Below, piece by piece: positions 1 through 9,754 of a DNA stretch of 25,632 nt. The stretch comes from Ichthyophonus hoferi (taxonomy: Eukaryota; Opisthokonta; Ichthyosporea; Ichthyophonida; Ichthyophonidae). The DNA lies in NCBI GenBank assembly GCA_002751075.1, contig NAOQ01000177.1, positions 17,495 through 43,126 on the forward strand, read 5' to 3'. A program made the position numbers and the translations under genes. The number at the start of each line of letters is the position of its first letter. The first letter of the stretch is position 1. The notes beneath the pieces are model-generated. The model was not told where the DNA came from and ran no database searches. It worked only from the letters and a program-made list of their open reading frames with translations.

Positions 1-148
1 GTTATCTATAGCAAACTGTGGTCGTTAGATCAATTTATCCACAGGCTTTGGAGTCTCCGTTTGAGTGTTGTATAATAGGACTATATATATTATGATTATG
101 ATATTGTTTAACAAATATTAAGTTTGTAACATTTTCTAATGATTCAAG

Positions 149-386
149 TGATACTGACAGGACTCCAGCGCACAAAGCTGTCTCGACAAAGCCGACAGAA
201 TCAATATGCGACTCTTCACCTCCTTCTTCTGATATGACTTCATTGACGTCTAGCGTATTGGAATCACTCTTCTCTGATACAGAGTTAAGATTCCGAAACG
301 AAGAGCTACCCGAAATAGACGAGGAGACATCCGACAGTTTTAACGTGTCCCTGGAGTACAGTGATAAGACACTTTATTATTATTAA
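149..386 (+). CDS. Possible C-terminal coding exon, unassigned, partial at the 5' side
   Basis: The frame is open from about 102 to a TAA at 384-386. The part after 149 is visibly richer in G+C and balanced codons than its surroundings, which suggests coding. Possible acceptors are the AG at 147-148, just after a CTAAT that could act as branch site, and the AG at 159-160. The peptide is hydrophilic, Ser/Thr- and acid-rich (DSSDTDRTPAHK, then SSVLESLFSDTELR and ELPEIDEETSD). It looks like a disordered tail; I recognise no domain. From about 335 on, the DNA matches dispersed repeat family D (also near 7583 and 9833), so the last dozen or so codons and the stop appear to come from a repeat. It may be a host gene tail altered by insertion, or itself part of an old element. 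No function is assigned. Confidence 0.35.
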
Positions 387-470
387 ACAAATCAGCAGGA
401 CTTGGCAGGATGCCTAAGCCTAAGCCAATGAGTCATTTGGATCTAAACACATGATCTTGCCCTCTACGCC
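335..470 (+). repeat. Dispersed repeat family D, copy 1
   Basis: The stretch contains TTTTAACGTGTCCCTG, then ATTATTATTAAA, CAGGACTTG and GGCAGGATGCCTAAG. The same order, with differences, is seen at about 9833-9930, and the first part also at about 7583-7605. I read it as a dispersed repeat, possibly part of an old LTR, because the copy near 9755 begins TGTTGGGAATAATAA, a common LTR-type start. The true ends are not resolved. Confidence 0.5.
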
Positions 471-744
471 AGTGTCCCAAAAACCCGACGACAAGAATGC
501 TCAGACAGATCAAGGCTATTACTAAAAAATTCGGTTATTTGGATTCCCAGCAAGTTTCCCACGCCGTAGAAATGAGCAAAGATCCAACAACGACATCAAG
601 CTCTCTCAAAATAGATACAACTAGGGGCTGATAATTTCCTATGGTTAAGAAAAAAGAAGGGCAACACTTAGCCCGATTCTTCTCGTGCATGTAATTTTTA
701 GCAGAGATAAGATTATTATTTCAGAAGCCATTTTAAGGGGTCCA
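471..744. other. Intergenic, no gene recognised
   Basis: Short open stretches of balanced base composition occur here, the longest about 45 codons. None has a start, splice sites and length that support a gene. Lying between family D and the copia remnant, this is probably decayed mobile-element DNA. Confidence 0.4.
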
Positions 745-830
745 GACCAGTTTTCTATTAGTTAATCGAATACCGTTTCCCAATGAATAAATCAATTTGT
801 CAATACATAAAATCGGTTACTAGCGATCCA
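745..830 (+). repeat. Dispersed repeat family A, short fragment
   Basis: GTTAATCGAATACCGTTTCC followed by AATTTGTCAATACATA matches the family A copy at about 8857-8907 and, less closely, 1600-1650 and 17490-17540. It lies directly before the copia RNase H remnant and is only the middle of the repeat, so it looks like a rearranged or truncated copy. Confidence 0.6.
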
Positions 831-843
831 ATAGGAAAAACGC

Positions 844-1375
844 CATGTGACACAGAGCATGTGTCATCGGTTGCTTATTATGGATAGCGAGATTGATGCA
901 ATACGATATCTAATTCGCTGCATGTTTACTTGCAAGATTCAGTTCACAGCCCTAAAACGGACCATTGGAACATGTGCAGGCACGTCCAAGGTATTTCTTG
1001 GCCTACAAAGACGATGGAGTTCCGCACTGCAAAGAGTAGCTTAAACTTCTGGCACACAAAGACTGGGATTTTAAAACCAGCTGACTGATGCAAATAGTAC
1101 GTCAGGATATACTATTTTTTGTTTTGTTGGTGGACTAATGGAGTGGCTCAGCAAGCAACAAAGCGTATGATCTCAAAGTCTCACCGAGAGCGAGTTCATT
1201 GTCCTCAACACAGGCACTTGGGGACAACCAGAGTGCCCTGAGATTGTGCGAGAAGATTTTTTTGCACAAAAAAAACACATCAGAGTGAGGTACTGGTACG
1301 TTAGAGAAGCAATTGAACATGGGGAGATTGTAGTAAAAGGGGTTCCAATGCAAATGCAAGCTTGACTAATCTAGC
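844..1375 (+). mobile_element. Ty1/copia retrotransposon remnant (end of RT/RNase H region)
   Basis: This is a fossil of a Ty1/copia-type pol gene, broken by several changes and clearly not functional. Separate short stretches resemble known landmarks of the copia RNase H region: a HWNMCRHV-like piece (compare the family's HW-x-A/M-x-R-x-L), a DNQSALRL-like piece (compare DN-Q-x-A-I), and a VRYWYVREAIEHGEI-like piece (compare IRYHFIRE-x-V-x-x-GEI). They occur in the expected order along the plus strand. The coordinates are my estimate. LTR-like family A DNA begins about 100 bases further on, as expected for a 3' LTR. The decay suggests an old insertion. No gag, integrase or RT core is recognised nearby. 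Confidence 0.75.
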
Positions 1376-1470
1376 TTTCCAAACGGCCAAAGGTTTGTTG
1401 AAACTTGTTTCCATTTGAGGATTTTTTTTAAGTGGCTATTAGAACATAAGCTATTATCAAACCAAAGGTG

Positions 1471-1800
1471 ACTGTTGGAACCAAAGCGTTCAGTGCATTA
1501 TTACAACTTGTTGCAAGACCGCTAACCCTAATCCCTAATGAACACGTGGTTCGGCCAAGTTCTATTACAAGGGAATCATAATTTATCGGTCCAATATCAG
1601 TTGATTGCATAACGCTTATCAACCAGGTAAATTAATTTGTCAATATATAGAATGTGATTTGCTAAAAAGCTATTCAAATGAGAACACAATACTATGAGAA
1701 TATCAAGATAAGATCAGACAATTCTAGTGGGCCTCGGTGATCTTCTGTGAATGGTATTAGCCAATAAGGATTTTTGCGATCGGCCTCATTTACATTAAGT
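1471..1800 (+). mobile_element. LTR-like repeat family A, copy next to the copia remnant
   Basis: It begins TGTTGGAACC, a typical Ty1/copia LTR start, shortly after the RNase H remnant. Homology to family A copies at 17395-17720 and 8857-9090 runs through it, with shared landmarks AATTTGTCAATA, GGGCCTCGGTGATCTTCTG and TTAGCCAATAAGGAT. It is therefore probably the 3' LTR, and the other family A copies would be LTR-derived too. The 3' end is uncertain. It is old and diverged. Confidence 0.6.
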
Positions 1801-1859
1801 CATAAAAAAAGAAAGGACTGTAATAGTAATATTCCAAAAGTCCAATTTATGTTCTTGAT

Positions 1860-2140
1860 TTTTCCATGTTATGTCTATAATTTTAAAAAAAATTTAAGTA
1901 AATAATTCAGATACTTCACTAGAAGGGCAACTGGTTGAGCCTAATATTTCTTCTTCGGATAGTAACAATACCATAATCATATACCCAGTCACAATTAGAT
2001 TATAGTTACTACATACATAAAATACCACCAGCTAAGAAGCTAAGGGCTTCCATATCCATCAAACAACAGATGGCAATTTAAGAGCAGCTAACTAAAGCTT
2101 TAGCCAGCGTTTATCTTACGACAACAGCCCCATTTCCAAT
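1860..2140 (+). repeat. Dispersed repeat family B, plus-strand copy
   Basis: The segment with TCTTCTTCGGATAGTAAC, ATTAGATTATAGTTAC and GGGCTTCCATATCC matches the reverse complement of 10710-10905 closely and of the 3000-3230 region more weakly. It follows family A directly. The family carries coding-like sequence (see the 2775-3690 copy), and this copy is broken. The element type is not identified. It could be internal DNA of the same old retroelement. Confidence 0.55.
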
Positions 2141-2774
2141 AGAGATCATACTCTAAGTGGATGCTATATCCTTAGTATTTGATTCTAAGCATATATATAA
2201 TATTGATATACTACATACATACTAGACATGAAAAAAAATAGTGGTAAGCATAATATAGACCTTACTACATATGGACTCTAATGTAAATTGTGTTTATGGT
2301 ATTTAATGCTTTCATTTATTAATATGATTTTATAACATGCTAACATTTATGGTCGCATCTGTGTGGCCACAGTAGAAAAGCATGCATTATTATGTAAACA
2401 CACATAGATATATTAAAATTATAAGAATAAGCAAATATTCAGAAGGTAATTATGTAGTAGCTATGTAACGGGTTGACTATATCTGCTGTAAATTTTTTAT
2501 CTACTTGGTGTTATTTTTTAATCCTAAAAACTACCCAAATTAGACTAATAATTTGAACAATAACGCTCTTTCATGTGGTTGGCCAATAATTTCAATAGGA
2601 TACCATCTAAGTTGAGCCCTGGATTAAGATGATGATTTATGAAAATTGGTAAATAAGACAATCGAGCCACCCACGAATTAATTTACATTTACTATGGATA
2701 TTTCTTAAAATGGTGATTGCATGATTAAGTAGGCTGAGCGATATTTACCCATTGAGACGGAGGCGAAATTAAAA
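2141..2774. other. A+T-rich intergenic DNA, nothing recognised
   Basis: No ORF, repeat unit or RNA gene stands out here. The sequence is A+T-rich with short homopolymers only. Confidence 0.4.
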
Positions 2775-2861
2775 TGGGCATTTTTATAAAATATTTATTA
2801 AAGCAAGAGGAAATACTTCAGGAATTCCAATACTAAAGATAAGAATTATTAGAAATAGAAG

Positions 2862-2985
2862 TAGTATCTGTTGTACTGAACTCTACTTGACTACGGGAAA
2901 TAAAATTAGCATCCGTTGTGCTGAACTCTACTTGACTATGGGAAATAAAACTAGTATCTGTTGTATTGAATTCTACTTGATGTAC
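2862..2985. repeat. 45-bp tandem repeat, three units
   Basis: Units start at 2862, 2907 and 2952 with TAGTATCTGTTGTACTG-like sequence, exactly 45 bases apart. The period is a multiple of three, so a reading frame passes through unbroken. Two units 45 bases apart are found in the copy at 22568 and 22613, and a single unit at 10644. Confidence 0.8.
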
Positions 2986-3413
2986 AGTGTACCTGTCTTC
3001 TTCCAGTTGGTCTAGAGAGTTATCATTAGGTAAGGGAGAAGCTGAAGCCTTTGCGAGTTCTACTTGTAGGACACATAATTGTTCTGACTACGGAGGCTTT
3101 AAAGTTCTTACCCTGCAACTTGCAGTGAGTGATAACTATTATCTAAACGACTGTGATCGTAAATGGGCACTTACAAACACTCTCCAATGGTTTGACTGTG
3201 CTTGACTAACTGGCTTAATAGTAAGGAATTTGAATGATAAATTTTCAACACGTGATAATCTAAAAACATAATATAATTAATTAATAAAACAAATAAAATA
3301 AATTTATGGAAAAACTTTAAACTATTGATGGCTGAAAACTTTAATAGTAACAGTACCTTCTTTATTGTTTTTGGAACTTGTTATGTATGTAATGGTGAAA
3401 GTGAAAAGATATA

Positions 3414-3575
3414 TGTGCAAAGTTCTGATTGGTTTGTGGTAAAAACGGGAAGCACCAATAGGTATATAAGAAAAATATGCAATGCTCTGATTGGACTATA
3501 GTAAAAAAAGAGGAACACCAATAGGTATATATACAAAGTTCTGACCGGTTTAAACACTTAGACCAGTAGTTTGGA
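3414..3575. repeat. Tandem CCAAT/TATA-bearing units inside family B
   Basis: Two full units and a partial one, each with an AAGTTCTGATTGG-like block; the full units end ACACCAATAGGTATATA. On the minus strand each reads TATATACC...CCAATCAG, which resembles a CCAAT box and a TATA element. The copy at 22540-23060 has one such unit. This may be an old promoter module upstream of the minus-strand coding-like stretch. No promoter activity can be shown from sequence. Confidence 0.55.
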
Positions 3576-3690
3576 CAACAAATTTCCCATTGACCTTAAT
3601 AGGTAATCGCAACCAAAAAAAAGTGATAACAGTAACAAAGTATAAGTGTGGTGAAGAACTTGGTTTCAACAAGAATTATGCATTTTGCAA

Positions 3691-4698
3691 GAAGTATAAT
3701 AAAAAAGTCATTGATATTTGATAAGGTTGTCTGATTCGAATGGATTTGAAAATTTAAATTATCCTTTTGATGAAAAAATGAGCGCCTGCCCTTTCGGAAA
3801 AACCTCATTGGTACGCCGTGTGCATTACTAATAAGTATTTAGGTTATTATTACTAACATTGCCCATTTGAGATTCCTTAAAATGAAAGTAAAATCAGGAA
3901 TTATAACAAAATATTTCCCAACAGTGTGCTCTTTTTTCTTCGTATGGGGAGGATAGAGGATATCCTATCCTATCTGCAAATGATTTATCATCTATAGGAA
4001 TGTTGGATTTAATATGAAATAGATCGGCAAAGGTAAACAGAGTTTTCAAACCAAACCAAACTATATGCTTGAATGCTCTAATTGGAGCTTTAATAGTTAA
4101 TGCTGATAGATGAAGAAAAAATATTTTACAATATATACGGTTTCGGCGTACATACCCCAATAGGGAATCTAATTTTCTTACCATTGTTCCCCACTAATAA
4201 AGTTGATTACACAGCGCCCAAAATTGCATTTTACCTTTTTGGAACATTCTCCGAGCACTGGTTGAATATCATGTATTAGTATGACAATGGCACTTTGCCA
4301 TATTAAATGCTAATATGATGATTGATCCAATATCCTGCATGTAAATATCTCTATTAAGGTGCAATAAACGTATAGATCTAAGCCTTACCCGATCTATCCA
4401 TACCTGTATTGTTGCGAAATATACATCAATATTATTATAAACTTTAATTATTAGTAAATAAACTATTATATTTGTACATATATTAATTTAAAAAAAATTG
4501 TGCTGTTTTAGCACCTGTTTAATATAGATTTAATAACTTATTAAAATACTTGTTTGCTCTTTTTTCCATCTACCTGCCTTTCAAAAGAGAGTATGATTTG
4601 TCTTAGATCACATTACATTAAAACCATGGACTAACACCACATCCAGGTTTATAAACCCTCGCTTATTAAATGAGTCGACGCGTTGTTACTATTAGTGA
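3691..4698. other. A+T-rich intergenic DNA, no supported gene
   Basis: A minus-strand ORF of 96 codons at 3894-4184 is no longer than expected by chance in DNA of this composition and resembles nothing I know. Otherwise nothing is recognised before the acceptor at 4721-4723. Confidence 0.4.
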
Positions 4699-4723
4699 TT
4701 GGAATTTATTTTGGTTTTTTCAG

Positions 4724-5274
4724 GTTTCAATATTTCAATAATGTTAGTATGCACACCTTCTCCGTTCGGACAGTCTACGGCAACCCAATCAGCCCGTAAG
4801 ATTTTAGGGGGAAAATGCGGTCAAGAGATACCTGAATTCATGTTACGATCCGTTCCTGTCTCTCAACATAACATGCAACACATAACTGACACGCAAATCC
4901 TCGCGGGCATTTCTTGCATTTCTCTTTCTGAACATAAACTTTTTAATTACACCCAAGAGACCCATAATACATCATCCTTGACCGACCACAACGATTGTTC
5001 TTATCGCGAAAATAGCCCCCACATCCGGCGTATTTCATGGAGGAGTGATGTAACCTTTAACGATAAACAGGTTAATTTCGAAACAATGTCACCAACTGAA
5101 ATAAAAGAAATACAACGGCGCATGAGAGTAAAACATACACGTAAATGGGTCAATCGCGATTGTGTTGCTGCTAATCGGCGTTTTCTTAAGGTTTATGCAA
5201 GTCCAACTTGCTCTAGAACCAATATACAGAGGACGTCTATTACAGATGAAGGAATACAGTATACCAGTCAGTGA
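4724..5274 (+). CDS. Unassigned coding exon, probably the last exon of a host gene
   Basis: Frame open from before 4699 to a TGA at 5272-5274. There is no ATG at its beginning. Instead, TTGGTTTTTTCAG at 4711-4723 is a good splice acceptor, so I start the exon at 4724 in phase 1. Alternatively, translation starts at the first ATG, 4741, with the intron in the 5' UTR. About 180 codons without a stop is far beyond chance in this A+T-rich DNA, and base composition rises to near balance inside it. The peptide is hydrophilic with no membrane segment. Landmarks are SPFGQSTATQSARKILGG, HIRRISWRSDVTF (a basic RRxS site) and a basic, probably helical SPTEIKEIQRRMRVKHTRKW near the end. I recognise no family. 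Upstream exons would have to lie across repeat-rich DNA to the left and were not found. An old mobile-element ORF is not excluded. Confidence 0.55.
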
Positions 5275-5497
5275 TGAATAAGAGAGTGTACTGGATAGCA
5301 CGCGATGGTTTCGTATGCCCTTAGAAATATTTCGTACAACATTATGACCTACTAGTATTTTATTTTTATTTAAAGAGAATTAATTACATGTACCTGGTGA
5401 TAACTTATAGCCAACTATAAACCTTCGGTCCAAATACCGTATATAAGGTTTAATGGACGTAAGTTTAAATAAGTCGCATTTACAGCGTTGCCAATGA

Positions 5498-5874
5498 CAG
5501 TATTTAATTGACTGGAATTTTTCCAGCGACCCGAATGGAATATCAACTAAGCCCCTTTTGAATGTCTAGTTTCCTTCATAAAAGAAGTTACCGGTATTCT
5601 CATGGGAAAACTCGCTATATAATGGATCGAAGCGATCAAGTAAAATTCATATGCTGGTTTTTGATTTGTAATCACAGCAAACTTGCAACAGTATTTGATT
5701 GAAAATTTGCCAGGAACCCGAGTGAAATATCAAGTAAGCCCTTCTTGAATGGCCTGGGTTACTTCATAAAAGAAATTACTGGTATCTCATTAGTAAGCTC
5801 GGTGTAAAATGGAGCGAAGTGATCAGGTAAAGCTCATATGCTGGGTTTTGATTTGTAATCACAACAAATTTGCA
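5498..5874. repeat. Tandem duplication, 191-bp unit
   Basis: Unit 1 (5498-5688) and unit 2 (5689-5874) share, among others, CAGTATTTRATTG, TTCATAAAAGAA, ATGCTGGKTTTTGATTTGTAATCACA and CAAATTTGCA-type ends, with moderate divergence. A weaker third partial unit may lie at about 5930-6010 (AACATAAAATGGTGCAATGAAG). No ORF runs through. Each unit holds CGAAGCGATCA or CGAAGTGATCA. Function unknown. Confidence 0.8.
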
Positions 5875-6010
5875 TGAGTGAATAATAAAAGCATTTAATC
5901 ATTCTTGAACTGAAATATATTCCAATTAAACCAAACGGAGTAACAAATTTACTAGTTAGCAAATTCGGTTCATGCTACTATCCACGCAACATAAAATGGT
6001 GCAATGAAGA

Positions 6011-6416
6011 TGTGTGCGTCTAAGTACTCATTTAGTTCCGCTACTGAATAGTTTCATCGGTATATTAATTAGCAGGTGGCAAGTTTTTTCTTCACATTTT
6101 TATCATTTTAACTTTGAAAATCACCGAATCTTTGCAAAAGATTAAAACAGTAATAGCACCTGGCACCGGAATTTATAAAATCTCGATCACCAATTAAGGA
6201 GACGAATGATTTCTATTCCTCGATAATCACCCTTACTACGCATGATTGGCATATCTAAAAATTGTTATGCAATTTCCCTAATACAATATATTTATGTAGT
6301 ATTATCGAGTATGGCTAATGCATTAGATTTTTTTTTTGATAATTATTATTGGTAATCATTTTAATAATTCTTATAAGAACGACAATTTTATATAACTACA
6401 GTAACTACACTAATTG
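6011..6416. other. Intergenic DNA, nothing recognised
   Basis: A+T-rich without a supported ORF or repeat. Confidence 0.4.
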
Positions 6417-6444
6417 TTTTTTTTTTTTTTTTTTTTTTTTTTTT
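6417..6444. repeat. Poly(T) tract, 28 bases
   Basis: An uninterrupted run of T. On the minus strand it is A28 and could be the tail of an old retroposed sequence, but I found no SINE or LINE body next to it and no clear target-site duplication. Confidence 0.9.
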
Positions 6445-7496
6445 GGCAATCCCCTGCAATTGCTCAACAACAAAGCTGAAAAAAAACTATGTACTGGCAT
6501 TTACTTACATTGTTTATTATATTAGTATCAAACAAAAATAGTTTTTGATACAATCAAGCTCCAACCACTAAATATATATGTGCATGTAAGTATGTATATA
6601 GGCATGTTTTAAAAAATACGAAAAAAGAGTATTTACTCTATTCTTGAGAGTTTAGTAATTTAGTGATAAGGAAATTATAAATACCCTTCACACCTATTGG
6701 TTGTTTTAAATCTTGCTCACTTGCTTATTATACCTGGGCTACATCATACCAATGCCTCAACATTGATGATAAGGCTATGATTTCGTATTGATTAAATTTT
6801 ATGAAGTGTTTAAAATTATTTCAGGCATACATACACTTTGTATCGAAATATGAGCTAAAAATGTGAGTTTATTGAAGCTACAATTCTTAGTTTTTGAATA
6901 TGTCCAGCAACTACGTATAACATTCCAAAATGTCATAACATAGGCATAGTTAAATTTTTGGGAGCGGCAAGCACCAATCTTTATTGGACTTAAGGCTTTC
7001 GCCGGATACCAAAATAGCATAGAATGGCTTTAGAATGATGATTGAGAGAAAGGTCACTGTTCATGAGTTGATTCACCGGCACCAGGATTTTCCGTCCGTT
7101 GATTCGGTGTCTCCGATCCTGATAACGTTATTCTTGTTCAGTGGAGGTTCTGATGACTTTGCTCGGACATCCTCGACCATCTACCCTTGTAGATTGTTGG
7201 TGACAGTTACCTTTATAAAAGTAGTCTTGAAAAATAAAACATACAGTGAAGATTACTTCTGGATGTTAAATTCTACTCACGGGTATAATCTTCAGTAATA
7301 TAAAGAAAATGTGTATTTGTAAAAATGGTCCTGTATATGTCGAGTTTCCTATTGGTAATGATATAAACCAACATTTACATCGGCAAAATTCAAATTCTAA
7401 TTAAATAAAACTTAATAACAATCCTACAGCAATAGCGTTTAGTGCTATTTCTCATTCAGACCGTATATTACCTATATTTTACCATTATTATAATAT
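6445..7496. other. Intergenic DNA, no supported gene
   Basis: Open stretches at 6799-7020 (-) and 7035-7298 (+) are of chance length. Bases 7060-7200 are less A+T-rich than their surroundings and may be mobile-element debris, but no family is recognised. Confidence 0.4.
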
Positions 7497-7620
7497 ATTG
7501 GAAATAATAAGTAGAGGCAAATGCGCGTCCCTGTGATCTCTATTCATTAAGAAGGAAAGGGGAATATCGAATTTATGTGTTTTTAACGTGTCCCTGTACA
7601 TACATACACAGAAGATAATC
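7497..7620 (+). repeat. Dispersed repeat family D, copy 2
   Basis: GGAAATAATAAGTAGAGGC...CCTGTGATCTCTATT...AGAAGGAAAG matches 9755-9820, and TTTTTAACGTGTCCCTG matches both 9833 and 337. It appears to be a partial, diverged copy of the LTR-like family D. Confidence 0.55.
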
Positions 7621-7779
7621 GGCCCCTAAGACTAATGAGAGTAGGAAAACGGAGTTAGTTGCGATAACCATACTTAATTTAAATTCAAATACCACAATAT
7701 AACATACTGTGCCATGTTATTATTGTAATACCAATATCTTCACAGTGAATTTACATTCTTATATGTTGTACTCCACTTT

Positions 7780-8035
7780 ATTGAATTTTACTGCATTACA
7801 TGGCATTATATTATGGTATATTCTTTGCATTGTGTTATATTGTATTATATTGTGCTTTGATTGGATGGATTAATATTGGATTAATATTATATTATATTAT
7901 GTTACATTATACTGTATTATATTATGTTTTATTGTATCATATCATATTGTGCTATATTTCCTTGTAATATATTGTATTGCTTTATATTGTATTGTGTTAC
8001 ATTGTTTATATTATGTTATATTGTATTGTATTTTA
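7780..8035. repeat. Degenerate TTATATTG/TATTA simple repeat
   Basis: A run of TATTATATTGT-like units with interruptions. Short ORFs here are low-complexity by-products, not genes. Confidence 0.8.
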
Positions 8036-8502
8036 TTGGTTTAAATTGGAATTTATTATACCTTTGCTTGAAAAGGGGAATTGACCTGGATGCATATAGT
8101 GGTCTGGTATCTTATCTCTTCATAGTGCTGTTAGATAAGTACATGTTCATGTAAGCTTTAATATAATGCATTCCGAATCACTTTCTGTAGTTGGTTGCCC
8201 CAGATCCTTCTAGACTATTCTGCTCCAGCATAATCCCGGGCATTTGTCTCTTATCCAATAGCTTTGGAATAACAAGAATTAAACAGGAATATTTAATTAA
8301 TTTAGATATTGCTTCATATGGCTATAATCATTTAATACCATAGATTGCACAAACTATTTTTCTAGATGCGACTACTTAGCCGTAGGCTTACTAATTGAAA
8401 TAGATGATTCCTGATGACATTCAGAAGTGACTGTGTCATGGTATCCAACATTAAAAAGAAGAAGGCAGTTCATCAAACTGTATCTTAAATGTTTTTGTTT
8501 GT
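8036..8502. other. Intergenic DNA, no gene recognised
   Basis: Bases 8190-8260 are of more balanced composition but hold no long ORF. The rest is A+T-rich. Confidence 0.35.
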
Positions 8503-8538
8503 TCTGACTCTGACTCTGGCTCTGGCTCTAGCTCTGGC
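8503..8538. repeat. TCTGRC hexamer microsatellite
   Basis: About six units of TCTGAC changing to TCTGGC and CTCTAG. In one frame on either strand it would give a Ser-rich dipeptide repeat, but it has no surrounding ORF. Confidence 0.8.
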
Positions 8539-8849
8539 GGCTGAGATGATATATGGGTGTTGCCCAGTTGTTTTTACCTTAGTGTCATTTTGAAGCTAAA
8601 AATGTTGATAGTTCAAATGCAGATTTGAAGGTAGTGTATAGGTGTAAAAAAATTGAATATCCACATGTAGAGGTCAGCGAATGAATGTGTGGTTGGGGTG
8701 AAGGGGTTTCGGCATTCCTGGATCATTGATTTATATAATAGAAAACTAGGTTTGATGACCATGATGAACTATTTGTTGTAAGATCGTTACCTGCAAATGA
8801 ACACAGATTTGGCTGAAAATTCTGATAACAGTGGTGATCAATAATCAAT

Positions 8850-9660
8850 CTTATGAGTTAATTGAATACCGTTCTCTAATAAGTAAATCGATTTGTCAAT
8901 ACATAGTATGTGGTATGTAAACACTTATATCAATGAGGAAATTGGTTAATTTGCTATCTAAATGAGGACACAATAGTATTTGATTTGAGTATCGTGGTAA
9001 GATCAGACAATCTATTGGGTCTCTGTGACCTATCGTGGGTTGTATTAGCCAATAATAATCTTTAGAATCAGTCCCATTTACAATCATGAATACAACTATG
9101 CAGGTGTTAATTGCAATTGATATGCACGAAAAAGATCGAAAAAGTATAAATAAAATGAAAATAACTAATAAAGACTCCCACCTCCCATACATACGTGGAC
9201 GCAACATACCTGATCACGCATGCGTAGTAACTAGAAAAAAAATGAAAGCACCTGTAACACAAAACTTAGTATTAAGTATATGTAGATAATAATCACATCG
9301 TTATTGTAATGTCTAGTCCACAATTGGCACTCACATACAATTATCAGTGCTCAAATCTCTTGCGCATTCAAAAGTCAGACAACTGCCTATTAACATTAAT
9401 TAGTGATGATAATTATTATTTATATTGTAATATAACACCCCTTACTGATTGGCCTCATTAGGTAATTTCCACATTAACACCTAAGCGAATCAAAACATCG
9501 ATTCTCTCTGAATTAGAACAGAGGTACAATTACTACAGTCAGTTACCTAGAGAGTCAGTATACATGCCTTCTATAGACTTTATATTACAGCAACCGAGTC
9601 TTAAAGACAGATAAGGTCAAGTGAATATGACTACTTCTGGCCCAGAAAAAATAACTACCA
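8850..9660 (+). mobile_element. LTR-like repeat family A, long diverged copy
   Basis: Homology to 17490-18240 runs through most of this stretch: CGATTTGTCAATACATAG, GGACACAATA, ATTAGCCAATAATAAT, TTGTAATGTCTAGTCCAC, TAGAACAGAGGTA and ACATGCCTTCTAT have counterparts in order. The left part also matches the copy next to the copia pol remnant at 1471-1800, so it is probably LTR-derived and old. ORFs on both strands inside it (8896-9207 -, 9086-9289 +) follow from the repeat and are not annotated as genes. Confidence 0.6.
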
Positions 9661-9754
9661 TATGATATTCAATTCGAAATTCTGAAAGCTGTGGGCAAGT
9701 CACTAGAACTACCACAGATTCTTGTACTATTTAAGTTTTCTCTGCTACCATGTT

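Larger units (their letters stand above)
2775..3690 (-). repeat. Dispersed repeat family B, longest copy, with a coding-like stretch
   Basis: Read on the minus strand, this copy runs from about 3690 down to 2775 and matches 23060-22545 along most of its length (shared: GACCAGTAGTTTGG, AGTTCTGATTGG, GGTGAAGAAC, all on +). The minus strand has an open stretch of roughly 80 codons near 3087-2833 with a 15-residue repeated unit (SQVEFSTTD-type) from the 45-bp tandem. Other copies keep recognisable pieces of it. I cannot place the product in a known family. If it is part of a retroelement it is a broken one. It could alternatively be a dispersed, decaying gene family. Confidence 0.55.

Noticed and set aside
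3894-4184. 96-codon minus-strand ORF
   Set aside because: A couple of ORFs this long are expected by chance in 25 kb at this composition, and the sequence matches no family I know.
7035-7298. 87-codon plus-strand ORF
   Set aside because: Chance length, no family, no splice context. Slightly balanced composition may come from old repeat DNA.
8896-9207. 103-codon minus-strand ORF with a hydrophobic segment, and the overlapping 67-codon plus-strand ORF
   Set aside because: Both lie in a family A copy. The overlap and repeat context argue for by-products.
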